Assembly (NCBI GenBank): GCA_004557565.1
Contig: SFGS01000044.1
Location: 1-19,298, forward strand
Length of the DNA stretch: 19,298 bases
Direction: 5' to 3'
Source of the DNA: Bacteroidales bacterium
GTDB taxonomy: Bacteria; Bacteroidota; Bacteroidia; Bacteroidales; Muribaculaceae
The notes beneath the pieces were generated by a model, which was given only the letters and a program-made list of their open reading frames with translations, did no database searches and was not told the origin of the DNA. Shown here piece after piece: positions 1 through 7,142 of this stretch. The first letter of the stretch is position 1. Each line of letters begins with the position of its first letter. The position numbers and the translations under genes were made by a program.

Positions 1-12
1 GCGGTTTTTATC

Positions 13-156
13 CTTGGGGCAATGTGGTGAGCCCTCGTGAGAGGGTGGCGGAGGGATTGTGTGGTTGGCGGCATGGAAACTCGTTTCCAATGACGCAAAA
101 CGCACAGTCGCACCGCCAAATGCGAAGCATTCCACATTGCTCCAAGACTGTTTTTT
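13..156 (+). ncRNA. Candidate structured RNA (or MITE-like inverted-repeat element)
   Basis: Positions 13-27 pair with 132-146 over 15 bp, with one G-U wobble on the plus strand. Enclosed are a hairpin at 31-46 whose loop is a GNRA-type GTGA (37-40) on a CCCTC/GAGGG stem, and a second arm pairing 65-71 with 113-119. An inner hairpin pairs 74-79 with 84-89. Four bases after the closing helix comes a run of six T (151-156), as in an intrinsic terminator. The wobble becomes C-A on the other strand, so a plus-strand transcript is favoured. No promoter is visible, because the start would lie at or beyond the window edge. I recognise no family. The 15-bp terminal inverted repeats could also be those of a small non-autonomous element, but I see no target duplication. 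I recognise nothing in 157-250. Confidence 0.35.
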
Positions 157-250
157 ATGTTTTTGTTTTTGATTCCATTCACAATTCGGCAACATTGCAT
201 AATTTATCTCCACAAATTTTCCACTGATCCATAGTCCCTCGCTTGCTAAC

Positions 251-952
251 CTAAAATTTATATCCAACCCCCAAATGGATGCCTTGCAATTGTTTTTTCT
301 TTGGCAGCGAGAGTGGGGTGCCGTCAATCACTACGTTTCGCGCTGAGCTATATGCGTCCATGTTGCTCCATGTGTAGCCCAGCCATATTTGCCACGGATT
401 CACGTCGAGCGCCAGCGAGGTTTTGAAATGATAGAAACACGACTTTGCTCCGTGGTTTTTGGCACGGAACATATCGCCAGTCACGTACACGCCCGGTGCA
501 CTTGGCATCACCGTGTATTTCACATTCGCATTGGCAGGCACAGGCAGTGTGATGCCGCAGTCCTCCTTTATGCAGAGGCGCATCGAGCCGTCGGAGTTGC
601 GCCACAGCGCAGGACTCTGCAACTGGAGCGCGCATCGCAGCCACACGGCATTGTGCAAATCCTCCGTTTTGTAAAACATGCCATTGTGGGTGAACGAATT
701 GTAGGTGTCGCCAAAGTCGCCAGCCACGCAGAGGCTCACGCCAGCGCCCACATACTCGATAGGTCGGTAATCCACACCGAGTTCCACGCCCCAGTCGAGC
801 GAGTTGAACGAAGCCACCTCCACCCTTCCCATCCAATGGCGGTTGCGGTCGGAGTCGTTTTCATCGGCATAGCACTTGCTGCTCAGCAAGCTCATCGCCA
901 TAAAAAGTGAAAGAGAAATTAGATGTCGCACCATATAATTATACTTAAACAC
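251..952 (-). CDS. Small outer-membrane beta-barrel-like protein, unknown function
   Basis: This 233-residue protein has a hydrophobic N-terminal segment (about residues 7-28, ending SKCYA) that reads as a signal peptide. Translation may really begin at Met7 (position 934), which gives a more typical signal. The mature part has alternating polar and hydrophobic residues rich in Gly, Tyr and Trp, and it ends in the strand-like GIHLGVGYKF with a C-terminal Phe. Both are hallmarks of outer-membrane barrels inserted by the BAM complex. No enzymatic motif is visible. It is monocistronic and transcribed divergently from the acyltransferase gene, with a -7 element at 980-987 giving a short leader. 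Export and barrel topology are inferred; the substrate or role is unknown. Confidence 0.75.
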   Translation of the reverse strand: MFKYNYMVRHLISLSLFMAMSLLSSKCYADENDSDRNRHWMGRVEVASFNSLDWGVELGVDYRPIEYVGAGVSLCVAGDFGDTYNSFTHNGMFYKTEDLHNAVWLRCALQLQSPALWRNSDGSMRLCIKEDCGITLPVPANANVKYTVMPSAPGVYVTGDMFRAKNHGAKSCFYHFKTSLALDVNPWQIWLGYTWSNMDAYSSARNVVIDGTPLSLPKKKQLQGIHLGVGYKF

Positions 953-957
953 TTAAA

Positions 958-977
958 CCCAAATCGATCATTAGGGC
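958..977. repeat. Half-copy of the hairpin repeat found at 7076-7124
   Basis: These 20 bases match 7076-7095 at 18 of 20 positions. At 7076 they form one arm of an 18-bp hairpin; here the second arm is absent. The copy lies between the -7 element and the start of the 251-952 gene, so it would be near the very 5' end of that transcript. Confidence 0.5.
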
Positions 978-979
978 AA

Positions 980-1011
980 CAAAATTACAAAACATCACGC
1001 AACTATCACAA
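980..1011 (-). promoter_or_regulatory. Promoter of the 251-952 gene
   Basis: The minus strand reads TAATTTTG at 987-980, matching the Bacteroidota -7 consensus TAnnTTTG. A TTG at 1011-1009 lies 21 bp upstream as a plausible -33 element. The expected start of transcription is about 20 nt before the ATG. Confidence 0.6.
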
Positions 1012-1195
1012 CCCCCACCACCATATATCAGCAATACCTGACAGTTTTCCCGACTTTTTCGCTAATTTTTCATAGCATAATTTCACCTCTCCCCGTCCAC
1101 ATGGTTGACTCTCGTGCAAGTGGGGCTAAAAAGCCCGAACGCCACCCTGCTGCAAATTTCCAACCTCCTTCCTCCCTTTTTCTCGGATTTTTCAT

Positions 1196-1203
1196 TACTT
1201 TTG
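1196..1203 (+). promoter_or_regulatory. Promoter -7 element of the 1228 acyltransferase gene
   Basis: TACTTTTG matches TAnnTTTG exactly and lies 24 bp before the ATG at 1228. No clear TTG -33 box is visible upstream. Between this and the divergent promoter at 980-1011 I see no further feature. Confidence 0.55.
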
Positions 1204-1227
1204 TGGAACGAACGATAAACAGGATTT

Positions 1228-2262
1228 ATGAAAACAGGTAGCGAACGACAGGCTTGGCTCGACTATGTGCGATTCTTTAGCATCTTCCTGGTGATTGTGT
1301 TTCACACGCCACCACGGCTGGAACTGTTTGACGATGCCGTGATTCTCAACCTCCGCGTGCCGGTTTTCTTCTGCATATCGGGCTTTCTCTACAGTTTCGA
1401 CCGTTGGCCCCGCTTCACCACCTATTTGCGACACCGCGCCCAGCAGATTATCGTGCCTTACTGCACCTTTTTCGTGATTTTCTATGCGCTGTGGCTGGCG
1501 GTGGGCCGAAGAATGGTGGGTGCCGAAGAAGAAGCCATCAGCGTGTGGCTGCCAGTGGAGGAATTTGTGTGCGGTAACCCGCAGACGGTGGTGGCGCCGT
1601 TCTGGTACATCGCCTGCCTGTTCACCATGCAACTGCTATACTGGTGCATCGAGCGCATCGTGCCACGCCGATATGTGTTTGCCACATGCGTGGGCATTGC
1701 CGCCGCCACCTATCTCATTCCTTACGAAATACCGGAAGTGTTGGCTGTCGGGCAGTTTTGGAACCTCGGCAACGCCCTGCTTTTCCTCCCATTCTACGCC
1801 CTCGGCAACAGTTTCAAACCTTGGCTCACGCGCCTGAAATTCGGCACGCCACGCGCTGCGGCACTACTGGTGATGCTGGCTGCGGCATCTATCGCCATTA
1901 TGGTGGAGGCAACGCCTTTGCGCGCCCTCGATCCACAACTCTACAGCCTTGTGCGCATCGTGGCTGGCATGATGGTGATTCCCTGCTACTTCTGCGTGGC
2001 GAAATGGATTGCCGCACGATATGGACACAGGCATGTGATTGAGTTTGTAGTGGTGAGCGGCACCGTGTATTTAGGTTTGCAAAACTACTTCATCGGCATC
2101 GCTAAAATGCTGCTCAACCGCTTCGCCTACGACGGCGTGCTCGACGATCACATCTGGATGAAATACGCCATCGCCATCATGGTGATGATTGCCATCTACC
2201 CCTTCGCCTGGGCAATCGACCGCTACGCCCCCTGGCTCATCGGCAAGAAGAAGCAAAGTTGA
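1228..2262 (+). CDS. Integral membrane acyltransferase (acyltransferase 3 / fucose 4-O-acetylase-like)
   Basis: The 344-residue protein is very hydrophobic, with roughly ten predicted membrane segments. The N-terminus has the family signature: LDYVRFFSIF places Arg15 ten residues before His26 (R-x10-H), and PVFFCISGF follows at about 45-53. Members of this family move acyl groups, usually acetyl, onto envelope sugars such as O-antigen, exopolysaccharide or peptidoglycan across the inner membrane. The length fits the family. The acceptor cannot be told from sequence. It has its own promoter (1196-1203) and is followed by 279 bp of repeats before thyA, so it is probably monocistronic. The stop codon lies inside a perfect 10-bp-arm inverted repeat (2253-2273). 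Confidence 0.85.
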   Translation: MKTGSERQAWLDYVRFFSIFLVIVFHTPPRLELFDDAVILNLRVPVFFCISGFLYSFDRWPRFTTYLRHRAQQIIVPYCTFFVIFYALWLAVGRRMVGAEEEAISVWLPVEEFVCGNPQTVVAPFWYIACLFTMQLLYWCIERIVPRRYVFATCVGIAAATYLIPYEIPEVLAVGQFWNLGNALLFLPFYALGNSFKPWLTRLKFGTPRAAALLVMLAAASIAIMVEATPLRALDPQLYSLVRIVAGMMVIPCYFCVAKWIAARYGHRHVIEFVVVSGTVYLGLQNYFIGIAKMLLNRFAYDGVLDDHIWMKYAIAIMVMIAIYPFAWAIDRYAPWLIGKKKQS

Positions 2263-2273
2263 GTCAACTTTGC
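2253..2273. repeat. Inverted repeat over the stop codon of the 1228 acyltransferase gene
   Basis: GCAAAGTTGA at 2253-2262 is the exact reverse complement of TCAACTTTGC at 2264-2273, with one base (2263) between. The left arm includes the TGA stop. It has no T run, so it is not a standard terminator. As an RNA it would need a wider loop. Confidence 0.5.
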
Positions 2274-2478
2274 AAAGTCAACGAGCCAACGAGTCAACAT
2301 GTCAACGAGTTTTTCGATTTTTCGAATCTTCGAATCTTCGAATCTTCGAATTATCGAGATTTCGAGATTTCGAGATTTCGAAGTATCGAGGAAGCCGAAG
2401 CTATCGTCTTAACTTCTTTAACTTCTAAACTCCTTAACTTCTATAAAAATCTTCTGAAATCTAATTTCTAACTTCTGG
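2263..2478. repeat. Composite short-tandem-repeat region A (8-bp + 8-bp + AACTTCT units)
   Basis: The array begins at the stop codon of the acyltransferase gene. GTCAACGA-type 8-bp units start at 2277, 2285, 2293 and 2301. Ten TCGA-centred 8-bp units follow, with the C of each CGA at 2315, 2323, 2331 and so on to 2387, in perfect phase. AACTTCT motifs then occur at 2411, 2420, 2436 and about 2472. The same unit types occur at 8444, 9993, 15931 and 19101, the last two with the same module order relative to the nearest stop codon. No open reading frame of interest crosses it. It fills most of the gap before thyA. Confidence 0.8.
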
Positions 2479-2486
2479 TGTCTGAT

Positions 2487-2517
2487 TTTGTCAGTTGGGA
2501 GAAATATGGTAATTTTG
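2487..2517 (+). promoter_or_regulatory. thyA operon promoter
   Basis: TTTG at 2487-2490 and TAATTTTG at 2510-2517 are 19 bp apart, a textbook Bacteroidota -33/-7 pair. The expected leader is about 20 nt before the ATG at 2542. Confidence 0.7.
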
Positions 2518-2541
2518 TGGTTAGAAAATCAAGATTAGGCA

Positions 2542-3336
2542 ATGAAACAATATCTCGACTTGCTTCAGCATGTGCTCGACAATGGCACCGTGAAGCACGA
2601 CCGCACCGGTACTGGCACGAAAAGCGTGTTTGGCTACCAAATTCGCTGCAACCTTGCCGACGGTTTTCCGCTGCTCACCACCAAGAAGGTGCATCTGAAG
2701 AGCATTATCTACGAACTGCTGTGGTTTCTGCGTGGCGACACCAATGTGCACTGGCTTCAGGAGCATGGCGTGAGAATTTGGAACGAGTGGGCTGACGAAA
2801 ACGGCGAACTCGGTCCGGTGTATGGGCACCAGTGGCGCTCTTGGCCCGACTACAACGGCGGCACCATCGACCAAATAGCTCAAGTGGTGGACCAAATCAA
2901 GCACAACCCCGATTCGCGCCGTATGCTGGTGAGCGCGTGGAATGTGGCAGAGGTCAACAAGATGGCGCTTCCCCCGTGCCACACCATGTTTCAGTTTTAT
3001 GTGGCAAACGGCAAGTTGAGCCTCCAGCTCTATCAGCGCAGCGCCGACCTTTTCCTTGGCGTGCCGTTCAACATTGCCAGTTACGCTCTTTTGCTGATGA
3101 TGGTGGCTAAGGTGTGCGGCTTGGAGCCGGGCGAGTTTATCCACACTTTCGGCGATGCGCACATCTATCTCAACCACTTCGAGCAGGTGAAACTGCAACT
3201 CACTCGCGAGCCTCGCCCACTGCCTCGCATGGTGATTAACCGCGATGTGACCGACATTTTCGACTTCAAATACGAAGATTTCACTATCGAAGGCTACGAC
3301 CCTTACCCTCTGATTAAGGGCGTGGTTTCGGTATAA
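2542..3336 (+). CDS. thyA: Thymidylate synthase
   Basis: ThyA makes dTMP from dUMP using 5,10-methylenetetrahydrofolate, which is oxidised to dihydrofolate. The 264-residue length equals that of the E. coli enzyme. The key residues are at the same positions: Arg21 in the phosphate-binding loop, Arg126-Arg127, the nucleophile Cys146 in LPPCH, Arg166-Ser167-Ala168-Asp169, Asn177, and His207/Tyr209 for the dUMP sugar. It is cytosolic and a homodimer in known members. The start follows the promoter at 2487-2517 by a short leader. folA begins 20 bp downstream on the same strand and would recycle the dihydrofolate this enzyme makes, so the two very probably form an operon. Confidence 0.98.
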   Translation: MKQYLDLLQHVLDNGTVKHDRTGTGTKSVFGYQIRCNLADGFPLLTTKKVHLKSIIYELLWFLRGDTNVHWLQEHGVRIWNEWADENGELGPVYGHQWRSWPDYNGGTIDQIAQVVDQIKHNPDSRRMLVSAWNVAEVNKMALPPCHTMFQFYVANGKLSLQLYQRSADLFLGVPFNIASYALLLMMVAKVCGLEPGEFIHTFGDAHIYLNHFEQVKLQLTREPRPLPRMVINRDVTDIFDFKYEDFTIEGYDPYPLIKGVVSV

Positions 3337-3356
3337 GGTATAAAACATAACAACTT

Positions 3357-3857
3357 ATGGGCAAACAAATCTCTGCTATCGTGGCTATCGCCCGCGACGG
3401 CGCAATCGGGAGAAACGGCGATTTGCTGTGGCATCTGTCAGCCGACATGAAGCATTTCAAATCCATCACCATGGGGCATAGCATAGTGATGGGGCGCACC
3501 ACGTTTGAATCGTTTCCGAAAGGCGCGCTCCCCGGCCGCCAAAACATTGTGGTCACCCGCAATGCCGACTATCACCCCGAAAATGTGACCATCGCCCATA
3601 GCATAGCCGACGCCATCGACGCGGCGGAAATGCCCGGCGAGGTGATGATTATAGGTGGCGCACAAATCTACGCCGCCACCATCGACATGGTGAGCACCAT
3701 CTACCTCACACGAGTGGATGCCGAATTCCCAGATGCCGACACCTTTTTCCCCACCATCAACCCCGACGAGTGGGAGGAATGTGGCGTGGAGCACCACGAA
3801 GCCGACGACCGCAACCCCTTGCCCTACACTTTCCTCACTTTGAAAAGAAAACGCTAA
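3357..3857 (+). CDS. folA: Dihydrofolate reductase
   Basis: FolA reduces dihydrofolate to tetrahydrofolate with NADPH and is the target of trimethoprim. The 166-residue protein has the family landmarks: the N-terminal SAIVAIARDGAIGRNG (Met20-loop region), Trp25, the catalytic acid Asp30, MGRTTFESFP at 45-54, and the glycine pair in GGAQIY at 100-105 that contacts the cofactor. The ATG is 20 bp after the thyA stop with no promoter or terminator in between. The next gene starts 3 bp after this stop, so thyA, folA and the acyltransferase should share one transcript. I see no sign of truncation. Confidence 0.96.
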   Translation: MGKQISAIVAIARDGAIGRNGDLLWHLSADMKHFKSITMGHSIVMGRTTFESFPKGALPGRQNIVVTRNADYHPENVTIAHSIADAIDAAEMPGEVMIIGGAQIYAATIDMVSTIYLTRVDAEFPDADTFFPTINPDEWEECGVEHHEADDRNPLPYTFLTLKRKR

Positions 3858-3860
3858 TCA

Positions 3861-4949
3861 ATGCCAACTACTCCCGTACATCAAAAAGTGGATATCTTCA
3901 CCCGAAGCGAAGGGGCGGCACTCAAGGGTGTGGGCATTCTGCTCATCGCGACTCACAACTTGGCGCACTGCCTCGGTGCCACTGGATACGACTGCAACGA
4001 ATTTAACTTTGAACAAGAGAGCACCGACGCGCTCTTCCATTTCCTGCTTCACCCTGGGCAAAGCATTCTTATCCAACTCAGCACCCTTTTGGGCTACTGT
4101 GGCATCTATGCGTTTCTGTTTATAAGTGCTTTCGGACTAGTGCGAAAATACGAACAAGGCACCACAAAGATGCCTGCGCCACACATTTTCGTGTGGCAGC
4201 ACTATACGAAGCTGTTCAAACTGATGTTTTTCGCCCTTATTTCGGCAATTTTGGCTGTGTGGCTTGTCAATAGTTCCAAACTGCCCAGCATCAGCGACTG
4301 TGTGGCACAAGCATTGATGGTGACCAACTGGCTCAAACCACCCTACAGCCACGTGTTCCCCGGTCCATACTGGTTTTTTGGACTGATGATAGAGCTTTAT
4401 ATCATCTATCGGCTTGTGCTGTATGTGCCACGCGACGGAGCCGCTTGGCGCAAGTGGCTGCTGCCGCTACTATTCATAGCAGCAACGGTTACACCACAAA
4501 TCTTGCTTCGCAATGCCGGGCGTGAAATGATATATCTGCGCTACAACTTCTTCGTGGCAGGACTCACCTTCTCTGCCGGGATGCTGGTGGCTCGGTATGG
4601 CGGCATACCACGCATGGGCAAATGGGCATGGGCAGGCGTTTTTGCTGTGGCATCGGTGGCATTCATACTGATGCAGGCCACGCCCGTAACGTGGATTCTC
4701 TCATCGCTGGTGGTGACTGTGGCAATGATTGCGTTGGTGAAAACCTTCAGCGCCACGGTGATGCGCCCATTCGTGTGGGTGGGAGGCATCTCCTCGTTTC
4801 TGTTTGTGATCCACCCCGTGATCCGCACCTTCGCCCTCTATTTCGGCAACGGCATCAGCAACCACCTGCTCGTCCTCATCTACACCATCGTGGCCATCCT
4901 CGCCGCCGTGGCATACCGCCGCTTCCTCACCGCCATCCACTGGAAATAA
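3861..4949 (+). CDS. Integral membrane acyltransferase-like protein (acyltransferase 3 superfamily)
   Basis: The 362-residue protein has about ten hydrophobic segments. Its N-terminus, LKGVGILLIATHNLAHCLG, resembles the catalytic first helix of acyltransferase 3 enzymes, and GIYAFLFISAFGL (about 79-91) resembles their second conserved stretch. A late FLFVIHPVIR segment also fits. The usual Arg of R-x10-H appears to be Lys22, and His32 is one residue closer than normal, so catalysis by the standard mechanism is uncertain. It starts 3 bp after folA and therefore looks translationally linked to thyA-folA. A link to folate or thymidylate is not expected, so the operon may simply be convenient. 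The acyl acceptor is unknown. Confidence 0.75.
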   Translation: MPTTPVHQKVDIFTRSEGAALKGVGILLIATHNLAHCLGATGYDCNEFNFEQESTDALFHFLLHPGQSILIQLSTLLGYCGIYAFLFISAFGLVRKYEQGTTKMPAPHIFVWQHYTKLFKLMFFALISAILAVWLVNSSKLPSISDCVAQALMVTNWLKPPYSHVFPGPYWFFGLMIELYIIYRLVLYVPRDGAAWRKWLLPLLFIAATVTPQILLRNAGREMIYLRYNFFVAGLTFSAGMLVARYGGIPRMGKWAWAGVFAVASVAFILMQATPVTWILSSLVVTVAMIALVKTFSATVMRPFVWVGGISSFLFVIHPVIRTFALYFGNGISNHLLVLIYTIVAILAAVAYRRFLTAIHWK

Positions 4950-4965
4950 TTTGTGGCAGGAAAAA

Positions 4966-5145
4966 CGAACACGGATTGCACGAATCTCACGAATTTTCTC
5001 TGTTAAATCCGTTGAGTCCGTGTGAGCCCAAAACCCACAAACCGTAGAGCCTCCGTGAGATTTTCCACCATCAAAAGAAAACCGTGAGATCTGTGAGATC
5101 CGTGTGAGCCTAAAAAACTTCCACAAAGCGGAATCTGTGTGAGGC
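4966..5145. repeat. Imperfect intergenic repeats of CACGGATT / TCCGTGTGAGCC type
   Basis: The gap before lysS is filled with reiterated words such as CACGGATT, CACGAATCTCACGAATT, CCGTGAGATCTGTGAGATCC and GTGTGAG. TCCGTGTGAGCC occurs exactly at 5017-5028 and again at 5099-5110. The unit spacing is irregular, unlike the strictly phased arrays elsewhere in the window. Similar low-complexity sequence is common between genes in Bacteroidota. No gene or clear terminator is visible for the upstream operon. Confidence 0.6.
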
Positions 5146-5208
5146 TTACCGCGCATATAAATGCGTGATTTGTGGGAGGGTATCTACTTTACTTCCAAAA
5201 ATTATCAT

Positions 5209-5216
5209 TATCTTTG
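5209..5216 (+). promoter_or_regulatory. lysS promoter -7 element
   Basis: TATCTTTG matches TAnnTTTG and lies 30 bp before the ATG at 5247. It decides the start: an in-frame GTG at 5172 lies upstream of this promoter and would not be transcribed from it. Confidence 0.6.
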
Positions 5217-5246
5217 CAGATTGAAAACAAAATCAACACTAAATAT

Positions 5247-7016
5247 ATGAATATTCTCGAATTAAGCGAACAAGAAATTGTAAGACGCAACAGTTTGAAC
5301 CGTCTGCGCGAGATGGGTATCGATGCCTATCCAGCTGAGGAATTTGTTGTCGATGCTTGGAGTGAGGAGGTCAAGGCCAACTTCAGCGACGACGAAGCCG
5401 AGCCTCGCCAAGTGCGCATGGCTGGCCGTGTGATGAGCCGCCGCATCATGGGTAAGGCTTCATTCATGGAATTGCAAGACTCTAAGGGCCGTATCCAAGT
5501 GTATGTGAACCGCGACGAACTCTGCCCCGACGAAGATAAAACCCTCTATAACGAAGTGTTTAAAAAGCTGCTCGACATCGGCGACTTCGTGGGTGTGACC
5601 GGTTTTGTGTTCCGCACACAGACTGGCGAAATCAGTATTCACGCCAAGAGCCTCAAACTCCTGAGCAAGAGCCTCAAGCCACTGCCTATCGTGAAGCAGA
5701 AAGACGGTGTGACTTACGACGCATTCGACGACCCAGAACTCCGCTATCGCCAACGCTACGTTGACCTTATCGTGAACGATGGCGTGAAGGACACCTTCCT
5801 CAAGCGTGCCACTATCGTGAAAACGCTCCGCAGCGTGCTCGACGAGGCTGGCTACACCGAAGTGGAAACCCCTACACTGCAAGCCATCGCCGGCGGTGCA
5901 AGCGCACGCCCATTCATCACCCACTTCAATGCGCTCAACATTCCTATGTATATGCGTATCGCCACCGAACTCTACCTCAAGCGCCTTATCGTGGGCGGTT
6001 TTGAAGGTGTTTACGAAATCGGCAAGAACTTCCGCAACGAGGGTATGGACCGCAACCACAACCCTGAGTTCACCTGCATGGAACTCTACGTGCAATACAA
6101 GGACTACAACTGGATGATGTGCTTCACCGAACAGCTGCTTGAGAAAATCTGCGTGGCTGTGAACGGCACCACCGACGTGACCATCGACGGCAAAACCGTC
6201 AGCTTCAAGGCGCCATACCGCCGTCTGCCTATCCTCGACGCTATCAAGGAAAAGACCGGCTACGACCTCAACGGCATGAGCGAAGACGAGATTCGCGAAG
6301 TGTGCAAGAAACTCGAAATGGAAATCGACGACACTATGGGTAAAGGCAAGCTCATCGACGAGATTTTCGGCGAATTCTGCGAAGGCACCTTCATTCAGCC
6401 TACATTCATCACCGATTATCCTGTGGAAATGTCGCCACTCACCAAGATGCACCGCAGCAAGCCAGGCCTCACCGAGCGTTTCGAGTTGATGGTCAACGGC
6501 AAGGAACTTGCCAACGCTTACAGCGAACTTAACGACCCAATCGATCAGGAAGAACGCTTCATGGAGCAAATGCGACTTGCCGACAAGGGCGACGACGAGG
6601 CTATGATCATCGACCAAGACTTCTTGCGCGCGCTCCAATACGGTATGCCTCCTACAAGTGGTATCGGTATCGGAATCGACCGCTTGGTGATGCTCATGAC
6701 TGCCCACAGCTATATCCAAGACGTGCTGCTCTTCCCTCAGATGCGTCCTGAAAAGGTGGCTAAGCGCGACAAGGAAGAGGCTTATGTGGCTCTTGGCGTG
6801 CCAGCAGAATGGGTTGCACCAATCCAAAAGGCAGGTTTCCTCACCGTAGAGGCACTCGGCAAACTCGACCGTCCAGGCAAACTCTTCCAAGACCTCCTCG
6901 ACATCAACAAGAAATACAAACTCGGTTTGAAGGTTCCTGTAGTCGATGAAGTTAAGGCATGGGTAGAGGCAGCCGCTGCCACCCTCCCAGCAGAACCAGC
7001 AGAGCCAGCAGAATAA
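5247..7016 (+). CDS. lysS: Lysyl-tRNA synthetase, class II
   Basis: LysS charges tRNA-Lys with lysine using ATP in the cytosol. The protein has 589 residues from ATG 5247. An N-terminal OB-fold (about 55-160, with VRMAGRVMSRRIMGKASFMEL) binds the anticodon. The class II core has motif 1 near EVETPTLQ, motif 2 in FRNEGMDRNHNPEFTCMELY and motif 3 in GIGIGIDRLVM. After LLFPQMRPE, where the E. coli enzyme ends, about 85 further residues follow (AEWVAPIQKAGFLTVEAL through KYKLGLKVPVVDEVKAWV). I recognise this extension from Bacteroidota LysS proteins. The last residues, an Ala/Pro/Glu tail, are encoded by a 9-bp tandem repeat. It is monocistronic, with a promoter at 5209 and a terminator at 7039. 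Confidence 0.97.
   Translation: MNILELSEQEIVRRNSLNRLREMGIDAYPAEEFVVDAWSEEVKANFSDDEAEPRQVRMAGRVMSRRIMGKASFMELQDSKGRIQVYVNRDELCPDEDKTLYNEVFKKLLDIGDFVGVTGFVFRTQTGEISIHAKSLKLLSKSLKPLPIVKQKDGVTYDAFDDPELRYRQRYVDLIVNDGVKDTFLKRATIVKTLRSVLDEAGYTEVETPTLQAIAGGASARPFITHFNALNIPMYMRIATELYLKRLIVGGFEGVYEIGKNFRNEGMDRNHNPEFTCMELYVQYKDYNWMMCFTEQLLEKICVAVNGTTDVTIDGKTVSFKAPYRRLPILDAIKEKTGYDLNGMSEDEIREVCKKLEMEIDDTMGKGKLIDEIFGEFCEGTFIQPTFITDYPVEMSPLTKMHRSKPGLTERFELMVNGKELANAYSELNDPIDQEERFMEQMRLADKGDDEAMIIDQDFLRALQYGMPPTSGIGIGIDRLVMLMTAHSYIQDVLLFPQMRPEKVAKRDKEEAYVALGVPAEWVAPIQKAGFLTVEALGKLDRPGKLFQDLLDINKKYKLGLKVPVVDEVKAWVEAAAATLPAEPAEPAE
6987..7013 (+). repeat. 9-bp tandem repeat at the 3' end of lysS
   Basis: CCAGCAGAA, CCAGCAGAG and CCAGCAGAA sit head to tail directly before the TAA stop. 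They encode Pro-Ala-Glu three times in frame. This is probably a slippage-prone tail outside the conserved enzyme. Confidence 0.8.
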
Positions 7017-7038
7017 TCCACACACCACTCAATACACC

Positions 7039-7075
7039 AAGTGGGCACCGCAACCGCAGTGCCCACTTATTTTTT
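7039..7075 (+). terminator. lysS rho-independent terminator
   Basis: AAGTGGGCAC (7039-7048) pairs perfectly with GTGCCCACTT (7059-7068) around a 10-base loop. It is followed by ATTTTTT, and it starts 22 bp after the lysS stop. Confidence 0.9.
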
Positions 7076-7124
7076 CCCAAATCGGCCATTAGGGCTTGTG
7101 TCACGTCCTAATGACCGATTTGGG
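7076..7124. repeat. Long hairpin repeat between lysS and fic
   Basis: Positions 7076-7093 pair with 7107-7124 over 18 bp with one mismatch, around a 13-base loop. It directly follows the lysS terminator and lies 18 bp from the end of the convergent fic gene. No T run follows on the minus strand, so it is not a standard terminator for fic, though it could still protect the mRNA end. One arm recurs at 958-977. This suggests a dispersed palindromic repeat, not a gene-specific structure. Confidence 0.7.
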
Positions 7125-7142
7125 TTTATATCTATTCCTTAC

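Noticed and set aside
24..227. 67-codon open frame on the plus strand
   Set aside because: It overlaps the nested inverted repeats, has no promoter or coding-like composition, and ends in AT-rich filler.
2521..3348. Long open frame on the minus strand opposite thyA
   Set aside because: thyA is certain on the other strand, and this reverse frame has no recognisable domain or promoter.
5172..5246. GTG start extending lysS by 25 residues
   Set aside because: It lies upstream of the -7 element at 5209-5216, and the extra residues are not part of LysS.
5460..7028. Long open frame on the minus strand opposite lysS
   Set aside because: It lies entirely antisense to a clear lysS apart from 12 bases beyond it. 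Its sequence is rich in His, Val, Phe and Glu, as expected from the reverse of a codon-biased gene.
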